The position numbers and the translations under genes are program-made. Shown piece by piece: positions 40,300 through 49,482 of a stretch of DNA of 64,000 bases. Source of the stretch: Paracoccaceae bacterium (GTDB lineage: Bacteria > Pseudomonadota > Alphaproteobacteria > Rhodobacterales > Rhodobacteraceae); assembly GCA_024742705.1 (NCBI GenBank), contig JANSXZ010000007.1, forward strand, positions 103,633-167,632, written 5' to 3'. The stretch's first letter is position 1. Each line of letters starts with the position of its first letter. The notes under the pieces are model-generated. The model ran no database searches and was not told the DNA's origin. It saw only the letters and a list, made by a program, of their open reading frames with translations.

Positions 40300-41970
40300 A
40301 TGCGCCTTCGTCCGCGCCAGAGCATCTTCGTGGAGCGCAGCCTCGCTGCGCTCTGCGATCATGGCAACACGCTCAGCATCGCCTCGACCGGTTTCGGCAA
40401 GACGATCGCGCTCTCCGCCGTCGTTGCGCGCTCCATTGAGGGCAGCGAGGCCAAGGCCTGCATCCTCGCCCACCGGGACGAGCTCACGTCGCAGAACCGC
40501 AGCAAGTTCGCCCGTGTCGCGCCGGAGATCAGGACCTCGGTCGTCGATGCCGGGAGCAAGGACTGGGCTGGTCAGGCAACCTTCGCCATGGTGCCGACGT
40601 TGACGCGTCCCGGCAATCTGGCCGCAATGCCCGCGCTTGACCTGCTGGTCATCGACGAAGCGCACCACGCAGTGGCCGACAGCTATCGCCGGATCATCGA
40701 CTGGGCACAGGACACCAATCCAAACTGCCGAATCTTCGGTGTCACCGCCACGCCGAACCGGGGCGATCGCAAGGGCCTGCGCGAGATCTTCGACAATGTC
40801 GGCGACCAGGTTCGGCTGGGCGAGTTGATTGCCTCCGGCCATCTGGTGCCGCCCCGCACCTTCATCATCGACGTCGGCGTTCAGGAACAACTGCGCGCGG
40901 TCCGCAAGACACTGTCGGATTTCGACATGAACGAGGTGGCGGGCATTATAAATTGCGCCCCGGTCACCGACGAGGTGATCCGGCATTGGCGCGAGAAAGC
41001 CAGCGACCGGCCCACGGTCGTCTTCTGCTCCACCGTTGCCCATGCCGAGAATGTCGCCGCGGCGTTCAATGACGCAGACATCGCGGCGGCCGTCGTCCAT
41101 GGCGACTTGGACGGGGCGACCCGGCGCAGGATCCTGGCCGCTTATGCGTCGGGCGAGATCCGTGTCATCGTCAACGTGGCCGTGCTCACGGAAGGTTGGG
41201 ACCACCCGCCGACCGCCTGCGTCATCCTCCTGCGCCCGTCATCCTACAAATCCACGATGATCCAGATGATCGGGCGTGGCCTGCGCATGATCGATCCCGT
41301 AGAATACCCCGGCATCGTCAAGACCGACTGCATCGTGCTGGATTTCGGGACGTCGAGCCTGACCCACGGAACGCTGGAACAGGATGTCGACCTGGACGGC
41401 CGCGAACCGGTGCCCGGGCCAGCCCCGAGCAAGACCTGCCCTGAATGCGAGGCACAGATCCCGCTCGCCGTCACTGAATGCCCATTCTGTGGCGCTGACC
41501 TGTCACGTGAGCGCTCGGCCCCGATCCACAGCTTCATCATGTCCGAGATCGACTTGCTGAAACGCTCCAGTTTCGCATGGGTCGACCTCTTCGGCGACGA
41601 TGCGGCCCTGATGGCTAACGGGTTCAACGCCTGGAGCGGCATCTTCTTTCTTGAGGGCCGCTGGCACGCTGTCGGCGGTGGCAAAGGTCAGGCGTCCCGG
41701 CTGCTTGGTGTGGGCGAACGAGCGATCTGCCTCGCGCAGGCCGATGACTGGCTCAACACCAATGAAACCGACGAAAGCGCATTCAAATCGAAGGGCTGGC
41801 TGAAACAGGCCGCGACCGAGAAGCAGCTGCAATACCTGCCGACGGAATTTCGCTCCGACTATGGCCTCACCCGTTATCGCGCCTCGGCACTGATGACCTT
41901 CAAATTCAACAAGCGCGAAATCCGACAGCTGGTCGGCCAGGCTGCCCCGCCCCTCGGTCGGGCCGCGTGA
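40300..41970 (+). CDS. SF2 DEAD/DEAH-box helicase
   Basis: A 556-residue helicase. Motifs: Q-region RLRPRQSIFVERSL, Walker A STGFGKTIAL, motif II IDEAHH, motif III VTATPNRGD, and in the second RecA domain VNVAVLTEGWDHPP with QMIGRGLRM. A zinc ribbon CPECEAQIPLAVTECPFCGA follows at about residue 380. It belongs to the phage RecQ/RadD-like helicases used in replication or recombination. I chose ATG 40300 because AAGGGG precedes it; ATG 40276 is also in frame. Confidence 0.93.
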   Translation: MRLRPRQSIFVERSLAALCDHGNTLSIASTGFGKTIALSAVVARSIEGSEAKACILAHRDELTSQNRSKFARVAPEIRTSVVDAGSKDWAGQATFAMVPTLTRPGNLAAMPALDLLVIDEAHHAVADSYRRIIDWAQDTNPNCRIFGVTATPNRGDRKGLREIFDNVGDQVRLGELIASGHLVPPRTFIIDVGVQEQLRAVRKTLSDFDMNEVAGIINCAPVTDEVIRHWREKASDRPTVVFCSTVAHAENVAAAFNDADIAAAVVHGDLDGATRRRILAAYASGEIRVIVNVAVLTEGWDHPPTACVILLRPSSYKSTMIQMIGRGLRMIDPVEYPGIVKTDCIVLDFGTSSLTHGTLEQDVDLDGREPVPGPAPSKTCPECEAQIPLAVTECPFCGADLSRERSAPIHSFIMSEIDLLKRSSFAWVDLFGDDAALMANGFNAWSGIFFLEGRWHAVGGGKGQASRLLGVGERAICLAQADDWLNTNETDESAFKSKGWLKQAATEKQLQYLPTEFRSDYGLTRYRASALMTFKFNKREIRQLVGQAAPPLGRAA

Positions 41971-42392
41971 GTTATGTCGCGCAAATCCCATCCGCGCCCA
42001 CAGCGGCTCCGGATCAACCGGAGCGTATTCGGCTCTGGCACCCGCGCCTCAAGCCTTGCGCGGTTTGTCTGCGCCCCGCGCGCGGCTTCGGTTTCTTCAA
42101 CCCCAACCAACCCCGCCCCCGCGAACACCACTGGTTCTGCGCGATGCACTGCCAGGCGTTCTTCGCGGCCCACCACCGGAAAGGACTGACCATGCAGGGA
42201 ACCACTGACGAAGAACGCCTCGCCATAGCGCTGGTGATGAAGCGGCTCGGCACGACCATGGACGAGATCGGCTGGGACAAGCGGCTTCGTGATCTGGATG
42301 CGACCGAGGTCACCGCGCTGATCGAGGTAATCCTGGAGGGCTACAGCGCCGAGATGTCTCGCATCGCTGCCAGCAGCGAGATCCCGTTCTGA
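41967..42392 (+). CDS. Cysteine-rich phage protein, unknown function
   Basis: A 141-residue protein starting at GTG 41967 inside the helicase stop. The first half has CAVCLRPARGFGFFNP and HHWFCAMHCQAFF, a likely zinc site (C-x2-C ... C-x3-C). The second half is helical and acidic (ATEVTALIEVILEGYSAEM). I recall similar domains next to phage helicases in this group but cannot name the family safely. Confidence 0.7.
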   Translation: MSYVAQIPSAPTAAPDQPERIRLWHPRLKPCAVCLRPARGFGFFNPNQPRPREHHWFCAMHCQAFFAAHHRKGLTMQGTTDEERLAIALVMKRLGTTMDEIGWDKRLRDLDATEVTALIEVILEGYSAEMSRIAASSEIPF

Positions 42393-43150
42393 TGCTGGAT
42401 TTCAACCCGCGTCCCTCCATGGCCGAGCGGATCAATGCGCTGGTCGACGCCGCCCTCATCGCCGAACGCGAGGCCACGCCGCCCCGGACCTATCTCGGCG
42501 CGTCGCGCCTCGGGCATGCTTGCGAACGCGCGCTGCAGTTCGAGTTCGCCGGTGCGCCGAAGGATGACGGCGCCGATTTCAGCGGCCAGACGCTGCGGAT
42601 CTTCGCGATTGGTCATCAACTCGAGGATCTGGCGATCCGCTGGCTGCGCGCGGCCGGGATCGATCTGGTGACCCAAAAACGCGATGGCGGCCAGTTCGGC
42701 TTCTCCGTCGCGGGAGGTCGCATCCGGGGCCATGTCGACGGGATCATCGCTGACGCCCCGGCAGCACTTGGTTTGCGCGCCCCGGCGCTCTGGGAATGCA
42801 AGACCATGAACGCCAAAAGCTGGCGCGCCAGCGTCAAGGACGGGGTCACTGTCTCCAAGCCCGTCTACGCCGCCCAGATCGCGATCTACCAAGCATACAT
42901 GGAATCTTCGGTGGCGGGGATATCGACAGCCCCGGCGCTGTTCACCGCGATCAACAAGGACACCGCCGAGCTTCACCACGAACTTGTCCCCTTCGATGCC
43001 GATCTGGCGCAGCGCATGTCCGACCGGGCGGTGCGGATCCTGCAGGCTACCGACGCGGGTGAGCTGCTGCCCCGCATCGCTGCCAATCGCGATTTCTTTG
43101 AATGCCGGTTCTGCGCCCATGCCGAGCGGTGCTGGGGCCTGGCCAAATGA
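42392..43150 (+). CDS. Cas4/RecB-like PD-(D/E)XK exonuclease
   Basis: A 252-residue nuclease. Motifs: SRLGHACERALQF at the N-terminus (Cys44), GHVDGIIADAP with the metal-binding aspartate, WECKTMNAKSW as E-x-K, and the C-terminal CRFCAHAERCW (Cys238, Cys241, Cys247). Four cysteines placed this way match the 4Fe-4S cluster of Cas4 and AddB-type nucleases. No CRISPR array or cas gene is in the window, so it is a phage recombination or processing nuclease, and may act with the RecA-like ATPase. Confidence 0.88.
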   Translation: MLDFNPRPSMAERINALVDAALIAEREATPPRTYLGASRLGHACERALQFEFAGAPKDDGADFSGQTLRIFAIGHQLEDLAIRWLRAAGIDLVTQKRDGGQFGFSVAGGRIRGHVDGIIADAPAALGLRAPALWECKTMNAKSWRASVKDGVTVSKPVYAAQIAIYQAYMESSVAGISTAPALFTAINKDTAELHHELVPFDADLAQRMSDRAVRILQATDAGELLPRIAANRDFFECRFCAHAERCWGLAK

Positions 43151-45504
43151 CTGACGAGCCCGTCGATCCGGACGAGGACACATCCATGCGCGACGACACG
43201 ACGATCGAAACGCCCGCGGAAAACATCGTCCATTTCAACCCTTGGCGCGACTTCAACGATGCCGCTCCGCAGATCGACGTTTTCGGCGATGAGCCGGACC
43301 CTGAGCAGATCGCCCAGTTTATGCAGGTCGTCTTTGGCTATTGCGACGGACTGATCCCGGTGCGCAGCTTCATTGACAAGGGCCAAGGCATCGATGGCCG
43401 CCCGCATAACATCTGGCTCGAGGCGGATCAGGCCGCCCCAGAGAAGATGGCCACCTTCGCAACATGGGCGTCGCGTGAGGGTGCGGCGGTCTACGTGATC
43501 CCCGGCACTGTGGCCGCGTCCGGCCAGGCCAAGGCCGCCGAGATCTTGCAGATGCAAACCGTGGTCGTCGACCTCGACACCGGCGACATTGCCGCAAAGC
43601 GTGCCCATCTGGAGCGCCACCTCGGTGCACCCACAATGGTTGTGGAGAGCGGCGGTGTGACACCCAAGGGCCAGCGGAAAGCACACATCTGGTGGACACT
43701 GACTGAGCCTGCCGAGACTGATGACATTCGCCGTGTCTGCCGTCTGCGCGGCGACATTGCCGCCAAGGTCGGGGGCGACATGCATTTCCGCTCCGCCCAC
43801 CAGCCGATCCGGGTCGCGGGTTCAGTCTATTACAAGAACAGCCTGAAAACGCAGGTGCGGATCGTCGAGCTGAACGCCGCCCACGAGCGTGATCTGGCCG
43901 AGTTCATCGAAGCGGTCACAGACATGCCTCCCGCGCCGGGCATCTCGCTGCAACCCGAGTTCACGCATCCCGACAAACCCGGCATGGACGATGTGCTGGT
44001 GACCCCGGTGCGCGAGGGCGCGCAGGACGACTGGTCCCGCTTCGAGGGCGCATCTGCTGCGATCGGGCATTTCATCCGCATGGTCCACGAGGGCCGGATG
44101 ACAAAGGACGAAGGTTGGGAGGGCATCTGCGGCTACAACGCCGCGATGCTGCGCCCGCAATGGCCGGTTGAACGGCTCAAGCGCGAGTCCGAGCGGCTCT
44201 GGGAACGCCATGTCGAGAAATACGGACCGCCCCTGATCCGGCTGGATTCTGGCGCACCGGGGCCGCAGGAGATGCCAGCATTCACGCTTGGCGCGCTGCT
44301 CGACGACCAGAGCCCGATGCCGCAGGACATAATTGCGCCGCGCGTGCTGACGCCAGGCGGGCTGCTGGTGCTGGGTGGCGCGCCCAAGGTGGGCAAAAGC
44401 GACCTGCTGATCTCCTGGCTCGTCCACATGGCGGCAGGCGTGCCATTCCTCGGCTTCACGCCGCCACGGCCGCTGCGGGTCTTCTATCTGCAGGCCGAGA
44501 TCCAGTATCACTATCTGCGCGAACGGCTGAAGCAGATTGCCCTGCAGCCAGAGGTGTTAGCCGCCGCGCGCGATACCTTCGTCGCCACACCCAAGCTGAA
44601 GATGCTGCTCGACAACGAAGGCAGCGTACGGGTGGCCCGCGCGGTTCAGACCGTGTTCCCCGATGCGCCCCCCGATATCCTCTGCGTCGATCCGATCCGG
44701 AACCTCTTCGATGGCGGGCCCGATGGCGGTGGCGAAAACGACAACACCGCCATGATGTTTTTCCTGAAGGAACGGGTGGAGGTTCTGCGTGACCATATCG
44801 ACCCCGATTGCGGGGTGATCCTGATCCATCACACCAAGAAGCTGAGCAAGCAGCAGGTCAAGGACGATCCCTTCCTTGCGCTCTCCGGCGCCAGCGCGCT
44901 GCGCGGGTTCTACACCTCCGGTCTGATCCTGCATCGGCCCGACGAGGATTGCTCGCAACGAAAGCTGGAGATCGAGCTCCGGAACGGCCCTGCGCTGCCG
45001 CCAAAGGTGATCGACAAGGTCGGCGGTCAATGGGTCGAGATCAACCCGATGAACGAGCGGCTGGTCCGCCGGGACGTCGGCGCGAAACATGATGCCGAGC
45101 GAGACCGCAAGCGCGATGTGATCCTGTCGATCCTGATCGACGAGGCGGCGGAGGGCAAACTCTACACCTCGACCCAGTTCCGCGAGGCGTTCGAGAACCA
45201 GCGCGGCCTCGGGAGCCAGTTCACCATCCGCGACCGCATCAATGTGTTGGCTACGAAAGGCGACATCCGCTTCCTGCGCGACGGCACGGAATTCGGCCAC
45301 TCCGTGGTCCGGTCGCGCTTCGGCTATCTCTGCGCTGAAGGCATGGTGTTCGGCCGCAAGGGCCGGATTGATCCGGAGACCGGAGAGGTCCTGGACGACA
45401 TCATTCCGGTCGTCCCGAGCCACTACAAGTCGCCCTCCAACGGGCAGTGCATGGACCTCGCGAACCCTTCCGATTGGTCGATCCGGGAGGATGAAAATGC
45501 CTGA
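43147..45504 (+). CDS. Phage primase-helicase (AEP-like plus RepA/DnaB-like ATPase)
   Basis: A 785-residue replication protein. The N-terminal 250 residues carry an archaeo-eukaryotic primase-like pattern: VVVDLDTGD (the DxD pair) and HFRSAHQPIRVAGSVYYKN. The middle holds a RecA-fold ATPase with Walker A GGAPKVGKSD (Lys417) and HHTKK near motif B. A winged-helix-like C-terminus follows. ATG 43147 overlaps the previous stop. An iteron-like region follows at once, so this is the likely initiator or replicative helicase of the phage. Confidence 0.88.
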   Translation: MTDEPVDPDEDTSMRDDTTIETPAENIVHFNPWRDFNDAAPQIDVFGDEPDPEQIAQFMQVVFGYCDGLIPVRSFIDKGQGIDGRPHNIWLEADQAAPEKMATFATWASREGAAVYVIPGTVAASGQAKAAEILQMQTVVVDLDTGDIAAKRAHLERHLGAPTMVVESGGVTPKGQRKAHIWWTLTEPAETDDIRRVCRLRGDIAAKVGGDMHFRSAHQPIRVAGSVYYKNSLKTQVRIVELNAAHERDLAEFIEAVTDMPPAPGISLQPEFTHPDKPGMDDVLVTPVREGAQDDWSRFEGASAAIGHFIRMVHEGRMTKDEGWEGICGYNAAMLRPQWPVERLKRESERLWERHVEKYGPPLIRLDSGAPGPQEMPAFTLGALLDDQSPMPQDIIAPRVLTPGGLLVLGGAPKVGKSDLLISWLVHMAAGVPFLGFTPPRPLRVFYLQAEIQYHYLRERLKQIALQPEVLAAARDTFVATPKLKMLLDNEGSVRVARAVQTVFPDAPPDILCVDPIRNLFDGGPDGGGENDNTAMMFFLKERVEVLRDHIDPDCGVILIHHTKKLSKQQVKDDPFLALSGASALRGFYTSGLILHRPDEDCSQRKLEIELRNGPALPPKVIDKVGGQWVEINPMNERLVRRDVGAKHDAERDRKRDVILSILIDEAAEGKLYTSTQFREAFENQRGLGSQFTIRDRINVLATKGDIRFLRDGTEFGHSVVRSRFGYLCAEGMVFGRKGRIDPETGEVLDDIIPVVPSHYKSPSNGQCMDLANPSDWSIREDENA

Positions 45505-45889
45505 TTTTGGCTTGTACGTCCTCTGTTCGACCTCAGGACAAACATGTTCGTCCTCCGCCGTTGTTCGTCCTGAATTCAATGAAATCAATCACTTGGAGCG
45601 AAAAGAGGTCGAACATGTTCGTCCTCTTGTACGTCCTCTGTTCGTCCTCGAAACCCAAATGAATTCAGCATCTTACGCTGATTGGAGGACGAACAATGAA
45701 AGCCCCCATACTACGTATGGGGAGGCCAACCGGCAGGTTTGGCCTCTCCTCCCATACGTCGAGGGGTATCCGCGCGCGCGGGCTCTGACGTTCCCTGCAC
45801 ATTCCGATCCGACGACGGCGGCCCGTACCGCCAAGCACATGACCGCCGTCGTCTTCCACCCCCGCAGCCAACCCGAAAAGGAGACCACG
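45505..45889 (+). repeat. Iteron-like region, candidate phage replication origin
   Basis: A 385-base stretch after the primase gene. A 24-base direct repeat CTTGTACGTCCTCTGTTCG plus [A/T]CCTC lies at 45511-45534 and 45626-45649. AACATGTTCGTCCTC lies at 45541-45555 and 45612-45626. Further TTCGTCCT units lie near 45564 and 45641 and an inverted AGGACGAA near 45686. Downstream a hairpin CCCCATAC/GTATGGGG (45706-45724) lies ahead of GGCCAA/TTGGCC. An open frame from 45498 crosses the region, but its content looks non-coding. Confidence 0.55.
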
Positions 45890-46426
45890 ATGGCTGAAGC
45901 GACTCTCACCACCAGGATGCAGCAGACAATCCCCGATCTACCGCCTGCTTTCCGCGCCGACCGTACCTTGCTCGCGCTCGATCTCGGCACGACGACAGGC
46001 TGGGCCCTGCATGGCGCCGACGGGCTGATCACCAGCGGTACCGTGTCCTTCCGCCCCGGCCGGTTCGACGGTGGCGGCATGCGTTACCTGCGCTTCAGCA
46101 ACTGGTTGGGCGAGTTGGATCGGCTGTCCGGTCCCATCGCCGCAATCTGGTTCGAGGAAGTCCGCCGCCACGCGGGCACCGACGCAGCCCACGTCTATGG
46201 GGGCCTCATGGCCACCTTGACCGCGTGGGCCGAGATGCGCGGTGTGCCCTACGAGGGCGTGCCCGTCGGCACCATCAAGCGCTTCGCCACCGGCAAGGGC
46301 AACGCCAACAAGGACGCCATGATCGCTGCCGCCAAGGCACGCGGCTTCAGACCCGCCGACGACAACGAAGCCGACGCCATCGCGATCCTGTTCTGGGCGC
46401 TGGAGACCAAGGGGGGCATGCAATGA
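45890..46426 (+). CDS. RuvC-like Holliday junction resolvase
   Basis: A 178-residue RNase H-fold protein. The pattern LLALDLGTTTGWALHG, then IWFEEVRRHAGTDAAHVYGG, then PVGTIKRFATGKGNANKDAM and ADDNEADAIAILFWALE gives the four acidic positions of RuvC-type resolvases. ATG 45890 follows AAAAGGAGAC. It would process recombination intermediates before packaging. Confidence 0.88.
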   Translation: MAEATLTTRMQQTIPDLPPAFRADRTLLALDLGTTTGWALHGADGLITSGTVSFRPGRFDGGGMRYLRFSNWLGELDRLSGPIAAIWFEEVRRHAGTDAAHVYGGLMATLTAWAEMRGVPYEGVPVGTIKRFATGKGNANKDAMIAAAKARGFRPADDNEADAIAILFWALETKGGMQ

Positions 46427-46629
46427 GCGGAATGCGGTTCGTGCCCAAGGGCTATGGCGGGCATCGCCGCAGCCCCGACGAGGTGAAGCGCGATGGCTGG
46501 CAGGAGCGAGGCCTGCTGGCTGTGGCAATCGACGATCACCGCTTGACCTGGCCCGAACGGGAATTGGTCCGGCAACTCGGCGAGAAGCTGTATGGGCAGT
46601 GCCCGCGAGATCGGAGGGTGTCGCAATGA
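46423..46629 (+). CDS. Small phage protein, unknown
   Basis: A 68-residue basic protein (MSGMRFVPKGYGGHRRSPDE) whose start and stop both overlap neighbours by four bases. No family is recognised. Tight coupling to the resolvase suggests a partner role in the same operon. Confidence 0.65.
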   Translation: MSGMRFVPKGYGGHRRSPDEVKRDGWQERGLLAVAIDDHRLTWPERELVRQLGEKLYGQCPRDRRVSQ

Positions 46630-47054
46630 CGGACTGGACACCCGACCTCGTGGAGGAACGGCTCGCCGAAGCCGCCTTCGTTCTAAAGCGCCTGCCTGAA
46701 CCGCGCAGGCAAGGCTACTTCAGCACCTGGCCTGAGATGGTCTACAGCTTCGCGGACAAGGTGGGCCAGGAGCCGAAGCCCATGCGCGTGCTGCCCTCGC
46801 CGCAGGCGATCAGCCGGATGGAGGAGACGCTGACCTGGACTGCCTGCCTCGAGCCCATCGATGGCAAGATCGTCTGGATGAAGGCCCATGGCGAACGCTG
46901 GAAGGAGATCTGCTGGGCGGTCGGTCTGCAACGCTCTGCGGCTCACCAGCACTGGCAATTCGGGATTTCTGTCATCGCGCTGACCCTCAACAGGCGACGG
47001 TTCAACCGCAACATGTCGAAGCGCCGCGTGATTGCACTGGCCGCTGGCACGTAA
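46626..47054 (+). CDS. DUF6362-like phage protein
   Basis: A 142-residue protein that matches my memory of a family in Rhodobacterales phages: TPDLVEERLAEAAFVLKRLP, GYFSTWPEMVYSFADKVG, then RMEETLTWTACLEP and a helix-turn-helix-like end GERWKEICWAVGLQRSAAHQ. The end resembles a sigma-factor region 4 helix pair, so a late transcription regulator is possible. It is the last gene of the early operon; a TGTCC/GGACA hairpin followed by TTTT lies at 47078-47094. Confidence 0.75.
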   Translation: MTDWTPDLVEERLAEAAFVLKRLPEPRRQGYFSTWPEMVYSFADKVGQEPKPMRVLPSPQAISRMEETLTWTACLEPIDGKIVWMKAHGERWKEICWAVGLQRSAAHQHWQFGISVIALTLNRRRFNRNMSKRRVIALAAGT

Positions 47055-47202
47055 GCGCCCGCAGCCACTAGGAAAGTGTCCGCCGGACAGTTTTCGATGA
47101 GACAGAAAGCCCGGCTGGGGGGTAGAAACGGGATATACTCGGGAGAGGCGCGCGCGGGACGGAGGTGCCGCTTCTGATTGATTGCTATTCAACAGAGGGA
47201 CG

Positions 47203-47775
47203 TTACTGTTCTTCGGCTTTCTTCTGAAGCGACTTTCGAATGCTCTCTTCAAATCGCTCGGGACGTGAAAAGTAGAAGGAAATCTCTTCCTGAGGGATTC
47301 GCTGGCCAGGCTGGATCGGCTGACCATCGTCTCCTTTTGGTGGTTCACCCGGCGTGAAAACCTCACGAGCTAGAGCTACAACGTCGTCACGCAGGTGTCC
47401 AAAGCCATCTTTCGCATCCGGATAATCGGCCAAGAAGGCTGTAGCCGAAGCGATCAAGACCGCGCCAACTTGGATCTTTGCTAGAACTGATCCAGCTTCA
47501 TAACTGATGCTGATAACCGTCAAGCGCTCCAGCCGCAGAAGTTGCCCTTCGGCTTCGGATGACTCAGAGCGTGACCTTGCCCTAAACGCAAACTCTCGAG
47601 GATCAACTTCTTCCAAGCGGGCTTGGAGTATTCCGAGTCGTTCAACGAAGTAGGGAAGGTCGTTTGACTGCGCTCCTGTGCGCACAAAGTCGGCGAAATC
47701 CCGATCCGACAATCGATATGAAATTGTGCCCACGAACGCAGTGAAACTACCAGGAAGCGAGTCTGTTTCTGCCAT
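47203..47775 (-). CDS. Minus-strand protein of unknown function (possible cargo)
   Basis: A 190-residue protein with less GC-rich codons than its neighbours and opposite direction. The first 70 residues hold FTAFVGTISYRLSDRDFADF and FVERLGILQARLEEVDPREF. A mildly hydrophobic stretch (QVGAVLIASATAFLADY) near residue 110 is followed by a charged tail ending SRPERFEESIRKSLQKKAEE. No family is recognised. The independent orientation suggests a lysogenic cargo gene with its own promoter in 47776-47900. Confidence 0.65.
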   Translation of the reverse strand: MAETDSLPGSFTAFVGTISYRLSDRDFADFVRTGAQSNDLPYFVERLGILQARLEEVDPREFAFRARSRSESSEAEGQLLRLERLTVISISYEAGSVLAKIQVGAVLIASATAFLADYPDAKDGFGHLRDDVVALAREVFTPGEPPKGDDGQPIQPGQRIPQEEISFYFSRPERFEESIRKSLQKKAEEQ

Positions 47776-48153
47776 AAAACGTATCCAAAATGATGCAAGC
47801 TATTGATAAGCTGAAATTATGAGCGCTGTTAAGCGGAATCCATCACTCGGTGAAATGAGTTTGCTTCACTTGGTTAGTAATTTTTCGAGAAGTCGGCTAA
47901 CCTATTGAATTCTTGGTTCCTTCCGGGCCACTTTCGTATGCTGGCGGGCGAAGCGCGCAATATCGCCAGCGACAGGGCGGTTTTTTTGGGAAGCCACCCC
48001 GGCGGGCATCAACCCGCGACTTGCTGAAAACCACAACAAAACAAACTCTTGGAACCGGACACGTCCGGTGGCCGCTGGACCCTTTGCGGAGTCCAGGCTG
48101 GCTGCCGGAGTCCGGATTCCAGGGTTCCAACGAATTGAGGCGAACCGATCATC
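47776..48153 (+). other. Gap before the ParB-methyltransferase gene
   Basis: About 380 bases without a convincing gene. It holds a GC-rich stem CCGGAC/GTCCGG near 48057-48070 and, near 47970-47990, CAGCGACAGGGCGG before a run of seven T. It must carry the promoter of the minus-strand gene and of the operon at 48154. Confidence 0.45.
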
Positions 48154-49482
48154 ATGACCTTGAGCTTTGCCCCGGACGCGATCGAGACCTGGCCGCTGGC
48201 CAAGCTCCAGCCCTACGCGAAAAACGCGAAGGCGCACGGGGCAGATCAAGTCGCCAAGATCGCCGTCAGCATGGCCGAGTTTGGCTGGACCGTTCCCTGC
48301 CTCGTCGCGGAAGACGGTGAGTTGATCGCGGGCCATGGCCGGGTTCTGGCCGCGACGCAGCTCGGGCTGACGGACGCGCCGGTGATCGTACTAGGTCATC
48401 TGACCGAGGCGCAGCGCCGGGCTTATCGGATCGCGGACAACAAGCTGACCGAGCTCGGCACCTGGGACGAGGCGCTGCTGTCGGCGGAACTGAACGATCT
48501 GCTGGCCGAGGATTTCGACTTGTCGCTGGTCGGATTTTCCGATGGTGAACTGGACAAGCTGCTGGCCTACGTGCCCGAGGGGGACGGTGAAGACGGTAAT
48601 GCTGGGGGCTCCGTGCCGCCGGTGACCATCCCCGAACCACCGCGCAATCCAGCCTCGCGCACCGGCGATCTCTGGGTCCTTGGCGATCACCGGCTGCTCT
48701 GCGGCGACAGCACCAGCGCGACTGACGTCCGCCGTCTGATGAATGGCGAGCGGGCGATCCTGTTCGCCACCGATCCGCCGTATCTCGTCGACTACGACGG
48801 CTCGAACCATCCGACCCGGAACAAGGACTGGTCCGCATCCTACGGCACGACCTGGGACGACAGTTCTCAGGGCGCAGAGCTCTACGACGGCTTCATCGCC
48901 GCCGCCCTAGCGGAAGCCATCGCAGACAATGCTGCCTGGTATTGCTGGCATGCCTCGCGCCGCCAGGCGATGCTGGAAGCCTGCTGGGAAAAGGCCGGGG
49001 CCTTTGTCCACCAGCAGATCATCTGGGTGAAGGACCGTGGGGTTCTGACCTGCTCGCATTACCTATGGAAGCACGAGCCCTGCTTTATGGGCTGGCGACG
49101 CCCCAACCGGCCGCCGAAAGTCGCCGAAGAAACGCTGCCTTCGACTTGGGCGCTGCCCAGCTTCGCCAAGGACGACCGACCCGATCACCCAACCCCGAAA
49201 CCGCTCGACGCTTTCGGGATCCCGATGCGCCAGCATGTCGCCCGTGGCGGCCTCTGCTACGAGCCGTTCTGTGGCTCCGGGTCGCAGATAATTGCAGGCG
49301 AGGCCAATGGCCGCCGTGTCTTCGCGATGGAAATCAGCCCAGCTTATGTCGATGTCGCCGTAGAGCGCTGGCAGGCCGAAACCGGTCGCGAGGCGATACT
49401 CGACGGCGACAGCCGGAGCTTCGCTGAGGTGAAAGTCGAGCGGATGGGCCAGCCCGCGAACGACGAGGAAGCGGCCGCATGA
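48154..49482 (+). CDS. ParB-like nuclease domain fused to DNA methyltransferase
   Basis: A 442-residue phage methyltransferase. Residues 1-95 are a ParB-type domain (LQPYAKNAKAHGADQVAKIA, ELIAGHGRVLAATQLGL, RRAYRIADNKLTELGTWD). The methylase has LFATDPPYLVDYDG (motif IV) before CYEPFCGSGSQIIAGE (motif I), the beta order of CcrM-type enzymes. These modify adenine or cytosine; the site is unknown. It may protect phage DNA from restriction. DUF7220 follows with an ATGA overlap. Confidence 0.93.
   Translation: MTLSFAPDAIETWPLAKLQPYAKNAKAHGADQVAKIAVSMAEFGWTVPCLVAEDGELIAGHGRVLAATQLGLTDAPVIVLGHLTEAQRRAYRIADNKLTELGTWDEALLSAELNDLLAEDFDLSLVGFSDGELDKLLAYVPEGDGEDGNAGGSVPPVTIPEPPRNPASRTGDLWVLGDHRLLCGDSTSATDVRRLMNGERAILFATDPPYLVDYDGSNHPTRNKDWSASYGTTWDDSSQGAELYDGFIAAALAEAIADNAAWYCWHASRRQAMLEACWEKAGAFVHQQIIWVKDRGVLTCSHYLWKHEPCFMGWRRPNRPPKVAEETLPSTWALPSFAKDDRPDHPTPKPLDAFGIPMRQHVARGGLCYEPFCGSGSQIIAGEANGRRVFAMEISPAYVDVAVERWQAETGREAILDGDSRSFAEVKVERMGQPANDEEAAA

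Noticed and set aside
45505..45700. Possible CRISPR array
   Set aside because: Repeats are too few, overlap and have irregular spacing; no cas genes except a Cas4-like phage nuclease.
45498..45889. Open frame through the iteron-like region in frame with the RuvC-like gene
   Set aside because: No ribosome binding site for an extended start, repetitive non-protein-like content, and AAAAGGAGAC marks the ATG at 45890.
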